Below the pieces are notes generated by a model. The model saw only the letters and a program-made list of their open reading frames with translations, was not told where the DNA came from and did not search any database. Shown here piece after piece: positions 50,177 to 60,710 of a stretch of 64,000 nt of DNA. Made by a program: the position numbers and the translations under genes. Numbering within the stretch: position 1 is the first letter of the stretch; each line of letters begins with the position of its first letter. The stretch lies in NCBI GenBank assembly GCA_022457155.1, contig JAJGOT010000294.1, positions 224,501 through 288,500 on the forward strand, in the 5' to 3' direction. The stretch comes from Cladopsammia gracilis. Taxonomy: Eukaryota > Cnidaria > Anthozoa > Scleractinia > Dendrophylliidae.

Positions 50177-51207
50177 CCCGACCTGTTAAATCGATGACAA
50201 TCGATCATCGGAAATCCAATCGATCAATCGATATCAATCGCTAAAATTAGTTAATTGATATCGATTGATATCCGCCAATCGATGATCAATCGATAATCAC
50301 AAAGAATGTCCCGCAAATCATCGATTTTATCGATTTTTGCGTGTTCTCCAGTCTCGGAGCTCGTGTAACAAAATTCCGAACACAATATCTGGTCAAGACA
50401 CGCCGCATCGCGAGCGGGAAGTTATTGTGATATCCGATGTCGTTGTGAAAGGGTACCAGAGTGTTCATTTACTGTTGCAATTGGTGACAACTTCTTCTCC
50501 ACAAGCAAGAAAAGGGGAGATCGTGGCAATGCTTTTATTAAAGGTGACTGATGATCACGGACAAATTGATCACCTACAGAGAAATTTAGTCGCTCCGCTT
50601 TGGCAGCTTACCGTTTTCAGGGTAAGTCTTGTTATGTTGCCGTCCATATAACCCGGGATTCCACTTTATTATGAAGAGAGAAAAAAAAGACTACTTCACC
50701 TCCTACTGCACCTTTTGTTTCTCTTGGAATTAACTGGCAAATATCTGGACGTTTTTGTCTATTTGTTTTTACTAACTGTTCTAGAGACTATTCGCATGAC
50801 AATGTTTTTGCTTGAAGCCGTTTGTTCAGTTGTTATCCTAGCACAGCTTTTCAAACTGATATGTGTAGCTTTTCTGTTTGCTCGCGTAAACCTTGCCTCG
50901 TTTATGAATGATGGCGATGAGCACGTTGTTCCTGTTGTTTAATTTCATTTACAACTGTTCTGTTATCTAAATATAATCATTTCGTTGCTGATTTGAGCTT
51001 CATAACATGAATAAAATGCAACACCGATGACAATCGATGGCAATCGATAAAATCGATATCAATTAATCGATTTTATTGGAAATCGATGGTCAATCGAATT
51101 ATCACAAAAACATACGTCATCGATTGATCATCGATTTCCAATATCAATCGATTAATTGGCATCGATTGATTTCATCGATCATCGATTTATTGATTTAACA
51201 GGCCGGG
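50177..51207. mobile_element. Fold-back element with AATCGAT-type arms
   Basis: The ends CCCGACCTGTTAAATCGAT and ATTGATTTAACAGGCCGGG are inverted. Each is followed inward by 100-150 bp of the word ATCGAT in many arrangements (for example GATGACAATCGATCATCG). Frames at 50337-50651 and 50715-50942 are open but unrecognised. Confidence 0.72.
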
Positions 51208-54200
51208 ATAGATTATACAAATTGAGAACCTGATCACCTTCAACATAAGTTGTCTGTGGAAATTGAATACAAATTCACTGTAGTTATATCGCTATGTGAA
51301 CTGCATTGACACCAGAAGGAGAATGTACATCAACAAATTAATTTAGATTTCAAGATTTTTAAAGGCACTAACTGGTCATGAAGGCCTAAGTCCTGGTCTT
51401 AACCTACAAATTCTCCATCCAGGTCTCTATACATTGCTTATGGTTTTGCAGAGAATCTGTTGCTTCATCTTGAATATTCATGTTTTCAAATCAATTTTGT
51501 AATTCCCATGACCTGTATCCAAGATGTAGTATTGTTACTGCTGGGAGAATCTCATGCCACTTTCACCATTGAGTTGTTATTTTTTGGACAACATCACTTT
51601 TCAGCAGCAGTAACCTCCTGTGATCTCAACCATTCAAACGAATAGAGAATTGCATTTCCAATTGTTTGATTCCCAGTATATAGAACAAAACCTATAGCAG
51701 TATGTAAAGGGAACAGGAGATAGCACTAGCTCACAAGTTTCAAAAATGGAATTTAATTGAGACAATCAAAATAAACAGAACACCGCTGCATATTGTCCTG
51801 GACCCATGTCCCACAACAATACTTAATTCATCCACTTTCAGACCAATTTGTCTTCTGACAAAAATTAATGAAGATGGGGGGGGGGGGAGTCCCATGGCAG
51901 TTACAGCGTCCCACAGCTCAAAACCCAACACTGACCAACACCAGCTCCCATTTATTTTATTTTAGGAAGACAGGGCACAAAGTACAAGTTAAATTGAAGG
52001 GACTGAGAACGAAAATGTCGCAACTTTAAATAAGGTCATTGCCAGCAAGCAACCCAACCTCTCCATTTTGCAGTGCATCCTCCCCCGAGCTTCGCGAGGT
52101 TCTGCGAGACACGTATTTCTAGTACATGAAGTTCCTCGAAGCAAGATTTTATCCCTGAAAGCTCGTCTAAAGCGGCTTCTGAGTATCCCTTAATTAGAAT
52201 CCTTGTCTTGAGTAGCAAACCGCGAAATATTCAGGGAAATAACGCCTTTAAAACGGTTTTCTCCGCTTAGTAAATTCACTAGGCTCGATTTCCGCCGCTT
52301 TCTCGCGTCTGGCCCGAACAGCGGCTGGTAGTCGAGCCTATAAATTCACAGCAAAACATCAAATGTTTTTCCTGTAACCGCGCGAAACACAAAGCCTCGC
52401 TTTGGTTTCAATATGACGTCATGAGCTATTGTAGTCCTGCGACGGCGGCGGTGGGCACACGCGCGCCCGCGAACATTCCGCTAGCCATGACCATGAAAAA
52501 TGACGGACATAGGTTCTATCCCCTGGTTGTATGAGTATGGGGTTGCGCAGTCGGGCCTTCGGCCCGGCGAGTGCTCCGCTATCATCGTTGTAGTTTGCTG
52601 GACTCCGCTGTATCATCGGCTGAAAAACGTAATGCATGGCTTGGGTTGGGGTTTTGTGTTGAACAACAAGTACTACCTGCGCGGTCACATTTGTCGTAAT
52701 TGCACTTACTTAGTTTTATTTGACCCTCAATTGAATTTTACTAGTAAAAATATTTGCTTTTATCCGTACTTTAAAATTAGCACGCACATTATAATTACAG
52801 ACCTCTTACAGTGCTCAGTAGGCTGTCCATGTTTATATAAACAAAGTTCACGTTATTAAAACACAATTTTATACCTTTTCATGCCATCGCTCTGCTCCGG
52901 CACGGAAAAGGTAAGAACATAGAAGAGTTCCTGTTTTTCGTCATCTCCTGTTTTCCGTCATCTCCTGTGCATCATGTGAACTTTGTAGTAGCCTTGTAAC
53001 AGGTAAAAGTAATGGTACAGTATGCAATTACATTTAAAAACGTTAATTACTTTCGTCAGGTGCATAAGGTAATTGAAACACCGTACAATAATTTCGCAGA
53101 TTATTTTGGAGTATTTTTTTTTTTATTTTGTTGCCGAAAAATTTAATAACCGTTATTCCCTTAAAATAGCTGCAGTTATCATTCACCATTATCCCAGCAA
53201 AAAGCAGAGGTTGAAAGAGCATTATTAAAAATGACAAAGAAAGGTCGTAAGAGTTATTTTGAATCTAACTTTTTTAGTCCAATGCACGGCTTAAAGGGCA
53301 ATAACATAATACTGCCTTTTTCTCTGAAAACGATCAAGGTACAGTTTGATTTTCTCAAATGATCAATGAAAGTAGCCTGATACTTTAAAAGGTACTGCGT
53401 CTGCAGTAGAAAAGGAAAATGATACTTCATGTTATTTGCACATCACCTGCTTTTACCTCGACAATTAAATTCAATTAGCATGAGATTGCAATAGTTCTGG
53501 GCATAGAATGTAAACAAATAGTATCAACGAATTGGGTATTACAGGTAAGAGATTGCAGCGCTCGGTAGGTGTTGAAGGACAACACACTGACTTGGCTACT
53601 GATTATTTCATTAACACGCAGTTTCCAGACGAATTCAATAATATTGGCACCTTCGTTGTAAAGGTAAGAACGAAGTACAGGAGTTCCTGTTTTATGGTTA
53701 TCTCGTCTAATACAATTTTAATTTTTTAGCAATATAATTTGCAAACTAGCATATTACAATTGCCAGGAGGTCCATGGCATAGCAAAAACTGTGCCAGGGA
53801 GGACGATTTGTTTTTCAACACGGACCGACCTAGACCGGTAAACAGCTTATTTATTTTTCCTAATATAATTTTGCGATTTGGCAGGGGGATCTTCATATGT
53901 ACGTCTTCCTAACAACGCTCGTAAACTTTTGCATTTATAAACAGAATAGCTTACTCTGAAAAGAAAAGATATTTCTATCAGTTTGCCTCTCGATGGAAAA
54001 AACGGCTCCTGTTTTATTTTATGTCGATGATACAGAAAATGTTCTTGCTTAACGAAACCGTGGAAAGCGGCAGATTTAAGCTCAGTTTTAAATACATGTA
54101 CTTTGCCTAAGGGCCTGGTCCCACAAGGGAAATTTTGATCAAATTTGTGTTTGTTTAAAGATATAAATCTGTCATCACATCAAGTTTCCTAATGCGACCG

Positions 54201-54478
54201 GTGTTTCGAAATTCCGGCTAAACTTCGAAGACGGGTGGGGTGGGGTAGGCCGACTGTAAAAAAAATGGTGGAAAACAAAAGAAACCGCTTCCGGAGCTGT
54301 CAACGCCAATCGATTTGACTCAGATATAGAGGTTATTCAGAGAAAAGTTGTGTAATACGACTAAGTATTTTACGAGTCAGTTCTTTATTTTTTCGAGGTT
54401 TTACGCGAGGAAAAAATAAACATCAACGAGTAAAAATGACTAGCCGTATTACACAACTTTTCACTGAAAAAAAATGTT
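51208..54478. other. Intergenic stretch, mostly unannotated
   Basis: A hairpin TAGGCTCGA / TCGAGCCTA spans about 52280-52342. A possible orphan exon at about 53550-53659 (frame DYFINTQFPDEFNNIGTFVV, ending at AAAG|GTAAGA) shares its donor flank GTAAGAAC...GAGTTCCTGTTTT with 52910. Neither is assignable. Confidence 0.35.
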
Positions 54479-54479
54479 T

Positions 54480-54743
54480 ATTATATGACAGAAGTCTTCT
54501 CCCAAGTCTATGTTTTTACAAGTATTTTTCCTAGTTGACGTCACAAGTCCAAATTTGCATATTTTGGCCGCGCGCTGGTTGTTCCATATTTTTGGCTCAA
54601 ATATGGCAACTTTGAGGTAAGAAAAAAAAATAGATTGCGCGCTTGACCATAACTTAAATTGGAAAATTATGAATCAGTGGAACATGGACTTCAACTTTTT
54701 AGTATAAAAACGGGTCGAAAATTTCATTTTATAGGCACTTATA
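54480..54743. mobile_element. Partial copy of the 17338-18060 TIR element
   Basis: GACCATAACTTAAATTGG, GAATCAGTGGAACATGGAC and GAAAATTTCATTTTATAGGC match one arm of the 17-kb element. The copy ends 35 bp before the gene 2 first-exon acceptor. The opposite arm is missing. Confidence 0.7.
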
Positions 54744-54778
54744 CGTAGCATGTTTTGGTAAGTTTATTGCCGTTGCAG

Positions 54779-54861
54779 GATGTTTGCAGTTGTCTGATGC
54801 TTTAAGATGATCGAGAGGATTTGCAGAGCTCTGTTGATAATTGCCGCCTGGAAATTACAAG
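54779..54861 (+). CDS. Gene 2 exon: signal peptide
   Basis: ATG at 54807 starts an 18-residue leader with core ICRALLIIAAW, followed by the same GTTGGT donor as gene 1. A short upstream frame begins at 54780 (ATG TTT ... TGA), so both paralogues carry upstream ATGs. Confidence 0.75.
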
Positions 54862-56811
54862 GTTGGTTGTGACAATTCTGTTAGTCAAAAACGATCCCAA
54901 AATCTGCTGGATCTACTGGGATAACTAATTTTTCTTATGATAAACTAGCATTCTTTTGAATCTTTTTCGATGATCTTTTTCGATGACATTGCAAATTGAT
55001 TGAGTGAACCGATTCAACGGCTAAATAATTTGCACCTATGGTAACTGAATTATGTAACCGTTGGAAGAGAGAAAAGTAAATACACAGCTCCTTGTATTTA
55101 GTTGGATGTAACTGAAATCGGTTAGCATTAGCCAATAAAAACTTGTGAAACGGTACATTAAGTCAAATGTTCATGCCGTATTTGGGTGTAAGCTGATAAT
55201 GATACAAATCATACCTGGAAACATTATGGTTTAAAATCATACCTCGTAAGCTGGGGCTACTAATTAAACTTATTTAACCTAGTATAAAATTGTATAAAAT
55301 AGTATAAAATATACGCTGATAACAATACTAGCATTAAAAAGCTATTTTATATCTGTAACAATAACAATTTTGCCTTCACAGATGTGCATTGCACGTCCTG
55401 CACCTTTGAAGTAACAAACTCCAGTGGTGTCATCAGCTCCAATTCATCCGGGAATCACAGCGTTTACAGCTGGGTTATCACAGCACCGGTTTACCACAAA
55501 ATACAATTGGAATTTATTACCTTGCAGCTACATGATTCATCAGACAATAAAATAAACTGCATACGAGTCTATGATGGACGAAGCAAGAACGATAGTGTCT
55601 TGGGTGTTTTCACCTGGACAAGACAACCTTTCAGAATGGAGTCAAGTGATCGATTTATGTTGATAATGCTCATGAAGAAAGAAAATCGATCTTTTTTCTG
55701 CAACTTCATGGCTGCCTACACTATGATTACAAAAACAGGTTAGAATGTATTTATTGAATGAATGAATGAAAACTTTATTTAAAACACGGTAAAAATATCA
55801 GTGTACAATAATAGAAAAAAAGATACGTAACATGTAAAGGTAAGTCTTCACAAGCCTAGTGGCTCACAACTGCCGGAACTTAACCCGGTTTCTGTAGCAT
55901 TAAGCGAGTATTACTACTCCCCCTAGATGGGATGCTAGTCCATCGCAAAGTCCCCCCCCCCCCCCCCAGCATTATGTTGCCGGTACCTATTTACCACTTT
56001 TTATTAACCACTAGACCACCGCGCCTCCTTAATTAGTATTTATGATTTTTAACGGATTTCGCTCGGAATAGCATCATTATCTCAGTCAGTTTAAGATGCA
56101 GTATATACTTTGTCTCATTGTCTTTATGCGTTATTTAATTATAGAGAAACCAAGAGTTGTGATTCCCATCCCTGTGCTGCGTATAGTTCCAGGCCATCTT
56201 ATATGGTGTGACGCCGAAGGGACCCCTCCCGTAAACATATCGTTGTTCAACTCATCAGCACTTTTAGCTACGGGGGAAGGAATGGTAGCGAGCCGAATAT
56301 TCCAGGAAGGCAACTACACTTGCATGGCTACTAATAAGTTTGGTACTAACTCAAGGGACTTCCCAGTTACGTTTACAGGTAATATCCAACAATTTCACGT
56401 TCACTCCAAAGCCATTATATTTTGGGCCGGTTTACTTTTTCGAGCTTCGTGTATTAGCCAGCCAAAAAAAATGGAATTAATATATATTTTTTAAATGCAA
56501 ACTAACATTATAACAAAGCAACACCTGAATCAAGGTTAACACATCTTTTCTGTATCTAAATGTATCCTTTATCCCTCTAGTTATGGGAGCAATCCCATCA
56601 ATTGGTGAGTTCTTCATAAACGCAAAAATCTTATGTGATCTTTTTTCAAGCTACTATATTATGATAATGAAATATTTATTGCAGGTTGTAGGAATTTGTG
56701 TCTTTCTTATGGGGAGATATCGTACGACCGAGTAGAAAATACGTACAACTGCAGCGAAGAAAAATCAAGAGATGACATATTTGAATGCATTCCAACTACA
56801 GCCACACATTT
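54779..56811 (+). CDS. CUB-Ig-LRR receptor gene 2, 5' part
   Basis: Coding exons 54807-54861, 55382-55738, 56145-56378, 56581-56604 and 56685-56811 join in frame to give signal peptide, CUB, Ig, an 8-residue linker and the LRR cap. This is the same order and phases as gene 1 except for the microexon. The final exon ends phase 2 at a GTAAGT donor, ready for a 72-nt LRR exon, but none was found between 56812 and 64000. It may continue beyond the window or be truncated. Confidence 0.8.
55382..55738 (+). CDS. Gene 2 exon: CUB domain
   Basis: 357 nt, phase 1-1, 119 residues. It contains NSSGVISSNSSGN, YSWVITAPVYHKIQLEF, CIRVYDGRS, SSDRFMLI and FFCNFMAAYT. The cysteine set differs from gene 1 (extra Cys in HCTSC and NCIRV), suggesting altered disulphides. 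Confidence 0.88.
55755..56032 (-). repeat. tRNA-derived SINE, reverse strand
   Basis: On the reverse strand, GGTGGTCTAGTGGTT (56006-56020) is A-box-like, the body has GCGATGGACTAGCATCCC shared with the SINE at 2358, and the 3' end is an (ATTC)n-type tail at about 55758. It lies in the gene 2 CUB-Ig intron. A C-run of about 15 bases lies at 55952-55966. Confidence 0.6.
56145..56378 (+). CDS. Gene 2 exon: Ig-like domain
   Basis: 234 nt, phase 1-1. HLIWCDAEGTPPVNISLFNS and GNYTCMATNKFG are nearly the same as in gene 1. The intron immediately after (GTAATATCCAACAATTTCAC) is also conserved between copies. Confidence 0.9.
56581..56604 (+). CDS. Gene 2 microexon (24 nt)
   Basis: Between CCCTCTAG and GTGAGT, 24 nt in phase 1-1 encode MGAIPSI plus a split codon. 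It keeps the frame between the Ig and LRR-cap exons. No equivalent is visible in gene 1, where the interval holds the 6456-6720 MITE. Confidence 0.55.
56685..56811 (+). CDS. Gene 2 exon: LRR N-terminal cap
   Basis: 127 nt. It encodes GCRNLCLSYGEIS, YNCSEE and FECIPTTATHL, 2 residues shorter than gene 1, with the same cysteine pattern and GTAAGT donor. Confidence 0.8.
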
Positions 56812-56959
56812 GTAAGTATTCGCCATTTTACATTATTCAGGTAAACAATACGTTATGAACTAATTTACGCTATTAGAATTTTCAAAAAACGAAGTTTTGA
56901 CCATATCTTTCACTTTTTTAAATCAACAATGATAATAAAAAAATTTGGCCTTTCACAGA

Positions 56960-58090
56960 TAGCCGAGCGCGTTAGCTCAGTTGGTAGAGCGCCGGACTAC
57001 TGTGCGGGAGGTCGCGGGTTCGAACCCCGGCCGGGTCCAAAAACCAGGGTCTTAAAATAACTGGTAAGATCATGCTAGCAGTGAGCTCAACATCTGCCTC
57101 AGTTCAGATGATCGCGTCATTGGGCGGTGACGTTAAGGTCGCGGGGGACAGGTTCCGCTCATCAGTATGCATTTATGAAAAGGGTATGCACGAAGTGCGA
57201 CGGCTGATACCGAAAATGCGCGAAATATTCACGAACAGGCTCTGTGATGTTTCTGCATCAATAATTGCACGTGCAAAGCGCTGTCTGGTAAAATACATTA
57301 TTTTGTAACGCTTTGTTCTTTCTGCATGAAGCGTTAACAATAGCGACCCGTGGACTAAAATTAGCAAAATTACCATAAATATATATATTTTGCATTCGTG
57401 TTTGCTCGGGAAGCCTTCGGAAGCGTAAAAACAAGCAATTTTGTGTCCAAGAATTCAGCGCGGATAGAGAATTTCATGAGTTGAAACTTGCTTTGAGGTA
57501 AACTAGGTGTATTGTAGATTGTCATATCTGACTCAAAATTTTTAAATAGGCTTTCAAAGGGAAGATATGAGGCTTCAAATTCTAACATGGACAATTTTAC
57601 TCCTTTAAAAGCTAATAACTTTTAATTGAAGTTGAAATAAAAAAATGTGAGTCAGATATGACACAATAGACGTTTTGACGGACCAGTGAGTAGTGAAATC
57701 AACTTGCTTTGTGTTCTTCTCGAGGAGCAAACTTGGACACAAAACCACGTTTTTAAAAAACATAACTTTGGTCGCTTAAAGCATTGCCGCAAAGCGCGAT
57801 CTCTTCAATAAAAAACAATCCTTATGCACTTCCATTATTCGCCAATATCTCTGTTAAATTTTAGCGAAATCGGCTTCCAAACTTTCACGATATAACGTTT
57901 TTCAAAGTGGCACCCCTGCTACAATTTTGCCTTATGAATTTATTCATGGCCAGGTATCCCCCGCGACCTTAAGCCGTTGGCCTTGTCTCCTACATCTTAT
58001 CACACTAATAGTAGGGGACGTTAAAGAACCACTGAGGACGCAACAAAACCCTGGCTGTGACAACCCTCAATGTTCATATATTCTTTAAAA
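56960..58090 (+). repeat. tRNA-derived SINE split by a DNA element
   Basis: The left part (56960-57136) has an A box TAGCTCAGTTGG (56973-56984) and a perfect B box GGTTCGAACCC (57017-57027). The right part (57969-58090) continues with CCGTTGGCCTTGTCTCC and GTAGGGGACGTTAAAGAACC. The 5' and 3' acceptor-stem sequences do not pair, so it is not a functional tRNA gene. Confidence 0.75.
57137..57968. mobile_element. TTAA-flanked element nested in the SINE
   Basis: The inverted ends GGTCGCGGGGGA and TCCCCCGCGACC abut TTAA duplications at 57133-57136 and 57969-57972, and removing the insert restores SINE continuity. An internal inverted pair, TGTCATATCTGACTCA (about 57519) / TGAGTCAGATATGACA (about 57649), is present. 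TTAA targeting suggests piggyBac or Kolobok. The GGTCGCG end does not look like a classical piggyBac CCC start. No transposase was seen. Confidence 0.8.
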
Positions 58091-58749
58091 ATAATTAAGG
58101 ATTAACAAAGGATTTTTGCTTTAATTTGTGATTATGTGTTTATGTCCTTTCTATCTCGTTAATGCGCATGCGCATTAAACGAGATTTCGGAATCAGTACG
58201 AAAAGGACAAAAGTTGTTAACAAAGGTTTCTTTGTTGTTTTTGTGGACTTTTGTCCGGGGAGTTAGTTCTTTCTTCTTTATAGAAGCTATATTAGGGCAT
58301 TGAGGATATGGTTGGTTAAACCGGTTAGGATTCCAAAAAGGGCGTCACATACTGCCACTAAAATTTTTGGGGAGCACCCCCGGACCTATTGTTAATTTTC
58401 CAAGGGTATTGGGATGTCAGAACTTGTCATGAACTTGTCATATCTCACATTACGCTACCGCAAAGGTATTAAGTCCTTCTTTAAGTTTCAAAATCTCACG
58501 TTACCTATCAGTTTCAATCATTTGTCGTAAAGCCGTTGAAGCTGCTTTAGAAGGGTAAAAATAGGTCAAATGTGTTTTCTTGGGAAACGCAGTTTGAGAA
58601 TTTCACGGTGTATTTTTACGAATGGAGACGTTTTAAAAAAGTTAAATGGGACAGGAAAGTTTGTGTTTTAAGGTGGCTCCATATTGTTCAGCCCTCTCGT
58701 CTTTCGCATTCCATTACAGCTAGCCCGATGGCGTGGCTAAAATCTTTTA

Positions 58750-58880
58750 AAAAGAAACATAGAATGCACGATCACTGCAACAAACCGATGAGAATGGCCG
58801 GATCTGGTTTCCAGACCTAGATCAGTATTAATACTTGAAGTGAAGCAAAAAACGGCAAACTGATCCTTACGGCAGGAAAA
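58750..58880 (-). repeat. Internal fragment of the 17338-18060 TIR element
   Basis: GAATGCACGATCACTGCAA, GAATGGCCGGATCTGG and AACGGCAAACTGATCCTTAC match the reverse complement of 17745-17870. Confidence 0.7.
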
Positions 58881-58932
58881 CAGAAGCAGAAGCAGAAGCA
58901 AATAAAACAAAATAAAAGTGGAATATAATAGT

Positions 58933-58973
58933 GCCCAATATTTCGCTTTGCAAAACAAAGCTTCTTCAGGGGC
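58933..58973 (-). ncRNA. Hammerhead ribozyme motif
   Basis: On the reverse strand: stem I GCCC, core CTGAAGA, one extra A, stem II GCTTTG with loop TTTTG and CAAAGC, core GAAA, minimal stem III TAT, cleavage-site T, and stem I closure GGGC. Stem I can extend with AGT/ACT beyond a bulge. The architecture is the same as at 47686-47729 although stem sequences differ, which argues for selection on structure. Confidence 0.58.
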
Positions 58974-59129
58974 TAGCACTATAAATGATTACAACTGTAA
59001 AACCGTTATACAAGTGGTTTTGAAAAAACTAAAGAATAACAAAAACAATGAATATGATTGGCGAAGGGTTTGACGGGTGATAAACTAAACTGACTAGTTA
59101 AACTTGAAACCAGTAAATATTTTATCAGT

Positions 59130-59620
59130 CAACAAAGTGGTATCCAAATGACGTCATCATTCGTTGCCACGGCAACGCGAAAAGAGGTCAAAAATACACT
59201 ATTTTGGACCATTTGAAGCTAATAACTTATAAACTACACGGTGAAAGTTCTTGTTTTCGATATATTTTTGTTTAATTGGCAAGAGAAACATTTAAACAAT
59301 TTTTTAAAAAATTCTGTACATAGAGTTCAGAGCTACCTTAAATTTATGTAAAAATGACATATCTCTGAATCCTATGTACAGATTTTTTTCAAAATTGGCA
59401 CAAATGTTTGTTATGTTTATAAGACGAAACTATATAAAAATCAAAAAATTTCACCGAGCAATTTTGAAGTTATTAGCCTCAAAAGGTTGAAAATGGGGTC
59501 TTTTTGGCCTCTTTTGACGTTGCCATGGTAACAAATTTTGATGTCGTAGCCACCTAAATTTGTTCATTGGTTAACTGTTTACAAACCTGTACTAAACGTT
59601 TTCTCGTAACTTTACTGGTG
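59130..59620. mobile_element. Long-armed fold-back element
   Basis: The left arm contains CGTTGCCACGGCAACGCGAA, AAAAGAGGTCAAAAAT and GAAGCTAATAACTT. The right arm contains AGTTATTAGCCTC, GGCCTCTTTTGACGTTGCC and ATGGTAACAAATTTTGATG. They pair imperfectly over about 200 bp. A half copy lies at 12400-12700. Confidence 0.7.
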
Positions 59621-60019
59621 TAACTGTGATTGAATATCATAGATGTATCATGATGGGAATGTTTAAACTATTAGGAGCCACCTTAATATGAGCGACATGG
59701 CAGAGCAAAATAGCATGAAGTTTACGTTTTTTTCTATTTTGGAATATTACGGTTTGATTGTGCAATAGTATGGGAAAGACGTCATAGTTTTGTTGATTAG
59801 CTACCGTGCACAAGGAAATTTTGCGGATTGTCTGACTGAATTTGTTTTGCGGGAGGAAATTTTTGCGGATTTCTGGTCAAGTATAAATAAAATCCAAGGC
59901 ATCGGTATTAAACTGTAATTTTACTTCCTGACGGGAGGTTTGTATAATTCCCATAGTTATGGTTGCTGTTCTGGCGCCAATAGTGGTATGAGAGTTATGA
60001 GTTATGAGAGTTCACTGTT

Positions 60020-60710
60020 AAAAAGTTCCTGTTAAGCCGATATACATCATATACATATCAACATTAAAACAAGTAATTTTTTTTGCGGGAGAATATTTCT
60101 GCGGTGGAAAATTTAATACAAAATAAAATAATACTGAATAATAATGCAACAACGGACATACCTGTCTAACTCCCCGTTCGAGCAAAAAGGCCGACGAGAG
60201 CCATCCATTGTTTATAACGCACGAGGTAGTATTGGTGTAAACAATGTTTACCCAGCGCCGGAAATTGTGGCCGAAATTAAAGCGCTCTAACCCGCGTTGC
60301 AAAAAGCCGTGATTCACCCGGTCGAAAGCCTTTTCCTGATCCAGACAATAACAGCGAGCGAAAGCTGTTTATGGTTAACATAGTCAATTGTATCAGAAAA
60401 AGGTTTTTAAAAATACTGCGGTCAGGAATCCCGCATGTTTGATTACCTTAGTACAAATTTTATAATCTGTGTTTAACAGAGAAATTGGTTGCCAGTTTTT
60501 CAAGTCTAACTTGTCGTTCTTCTTGTAAAGCAGGCGGATAATTCCTTGACTTTGTGTGTCAGAGATTGATCCGTGTTTAAAACAGTGTTAAAAGAGTAAT
60601 TTAGTAAATCGTGACTTAATAGACCCAAGAAGCGACGATAAAGTTCAACCGGAAATCTATCGGCTCCCCGCGATTTGCCTGATTGATCCTATGACCTCAT
60701 CGCCTGACAT
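60020..60710 (-). pseudogene. L1-like LINE reverse transcriptase fragment, reverse strand
   Basis: Reverse-strand blocks: LLYKKNDKLDLKNWQPISLL then NTDYKI (about 60540-60450), DQEKAFDRVNHGFLQRGLER (about 60345) and FLLERGVRQVCPL (about 60170), the order found in L1-type RT. Stops and frameshifts separate the blocks. Confidence 0.65.

Noticed and set aside
50337..50942. Two plus-strand frames as a gene
   Set aside because: They lie wholly inside a fold-back element, lack splice support and resemble nothing I recognise.
56966..57040. Functional tRNA gene
   Set aside because: Good A and B boxes, but the acceptor-stem halves do not pair and a SINE body follows.
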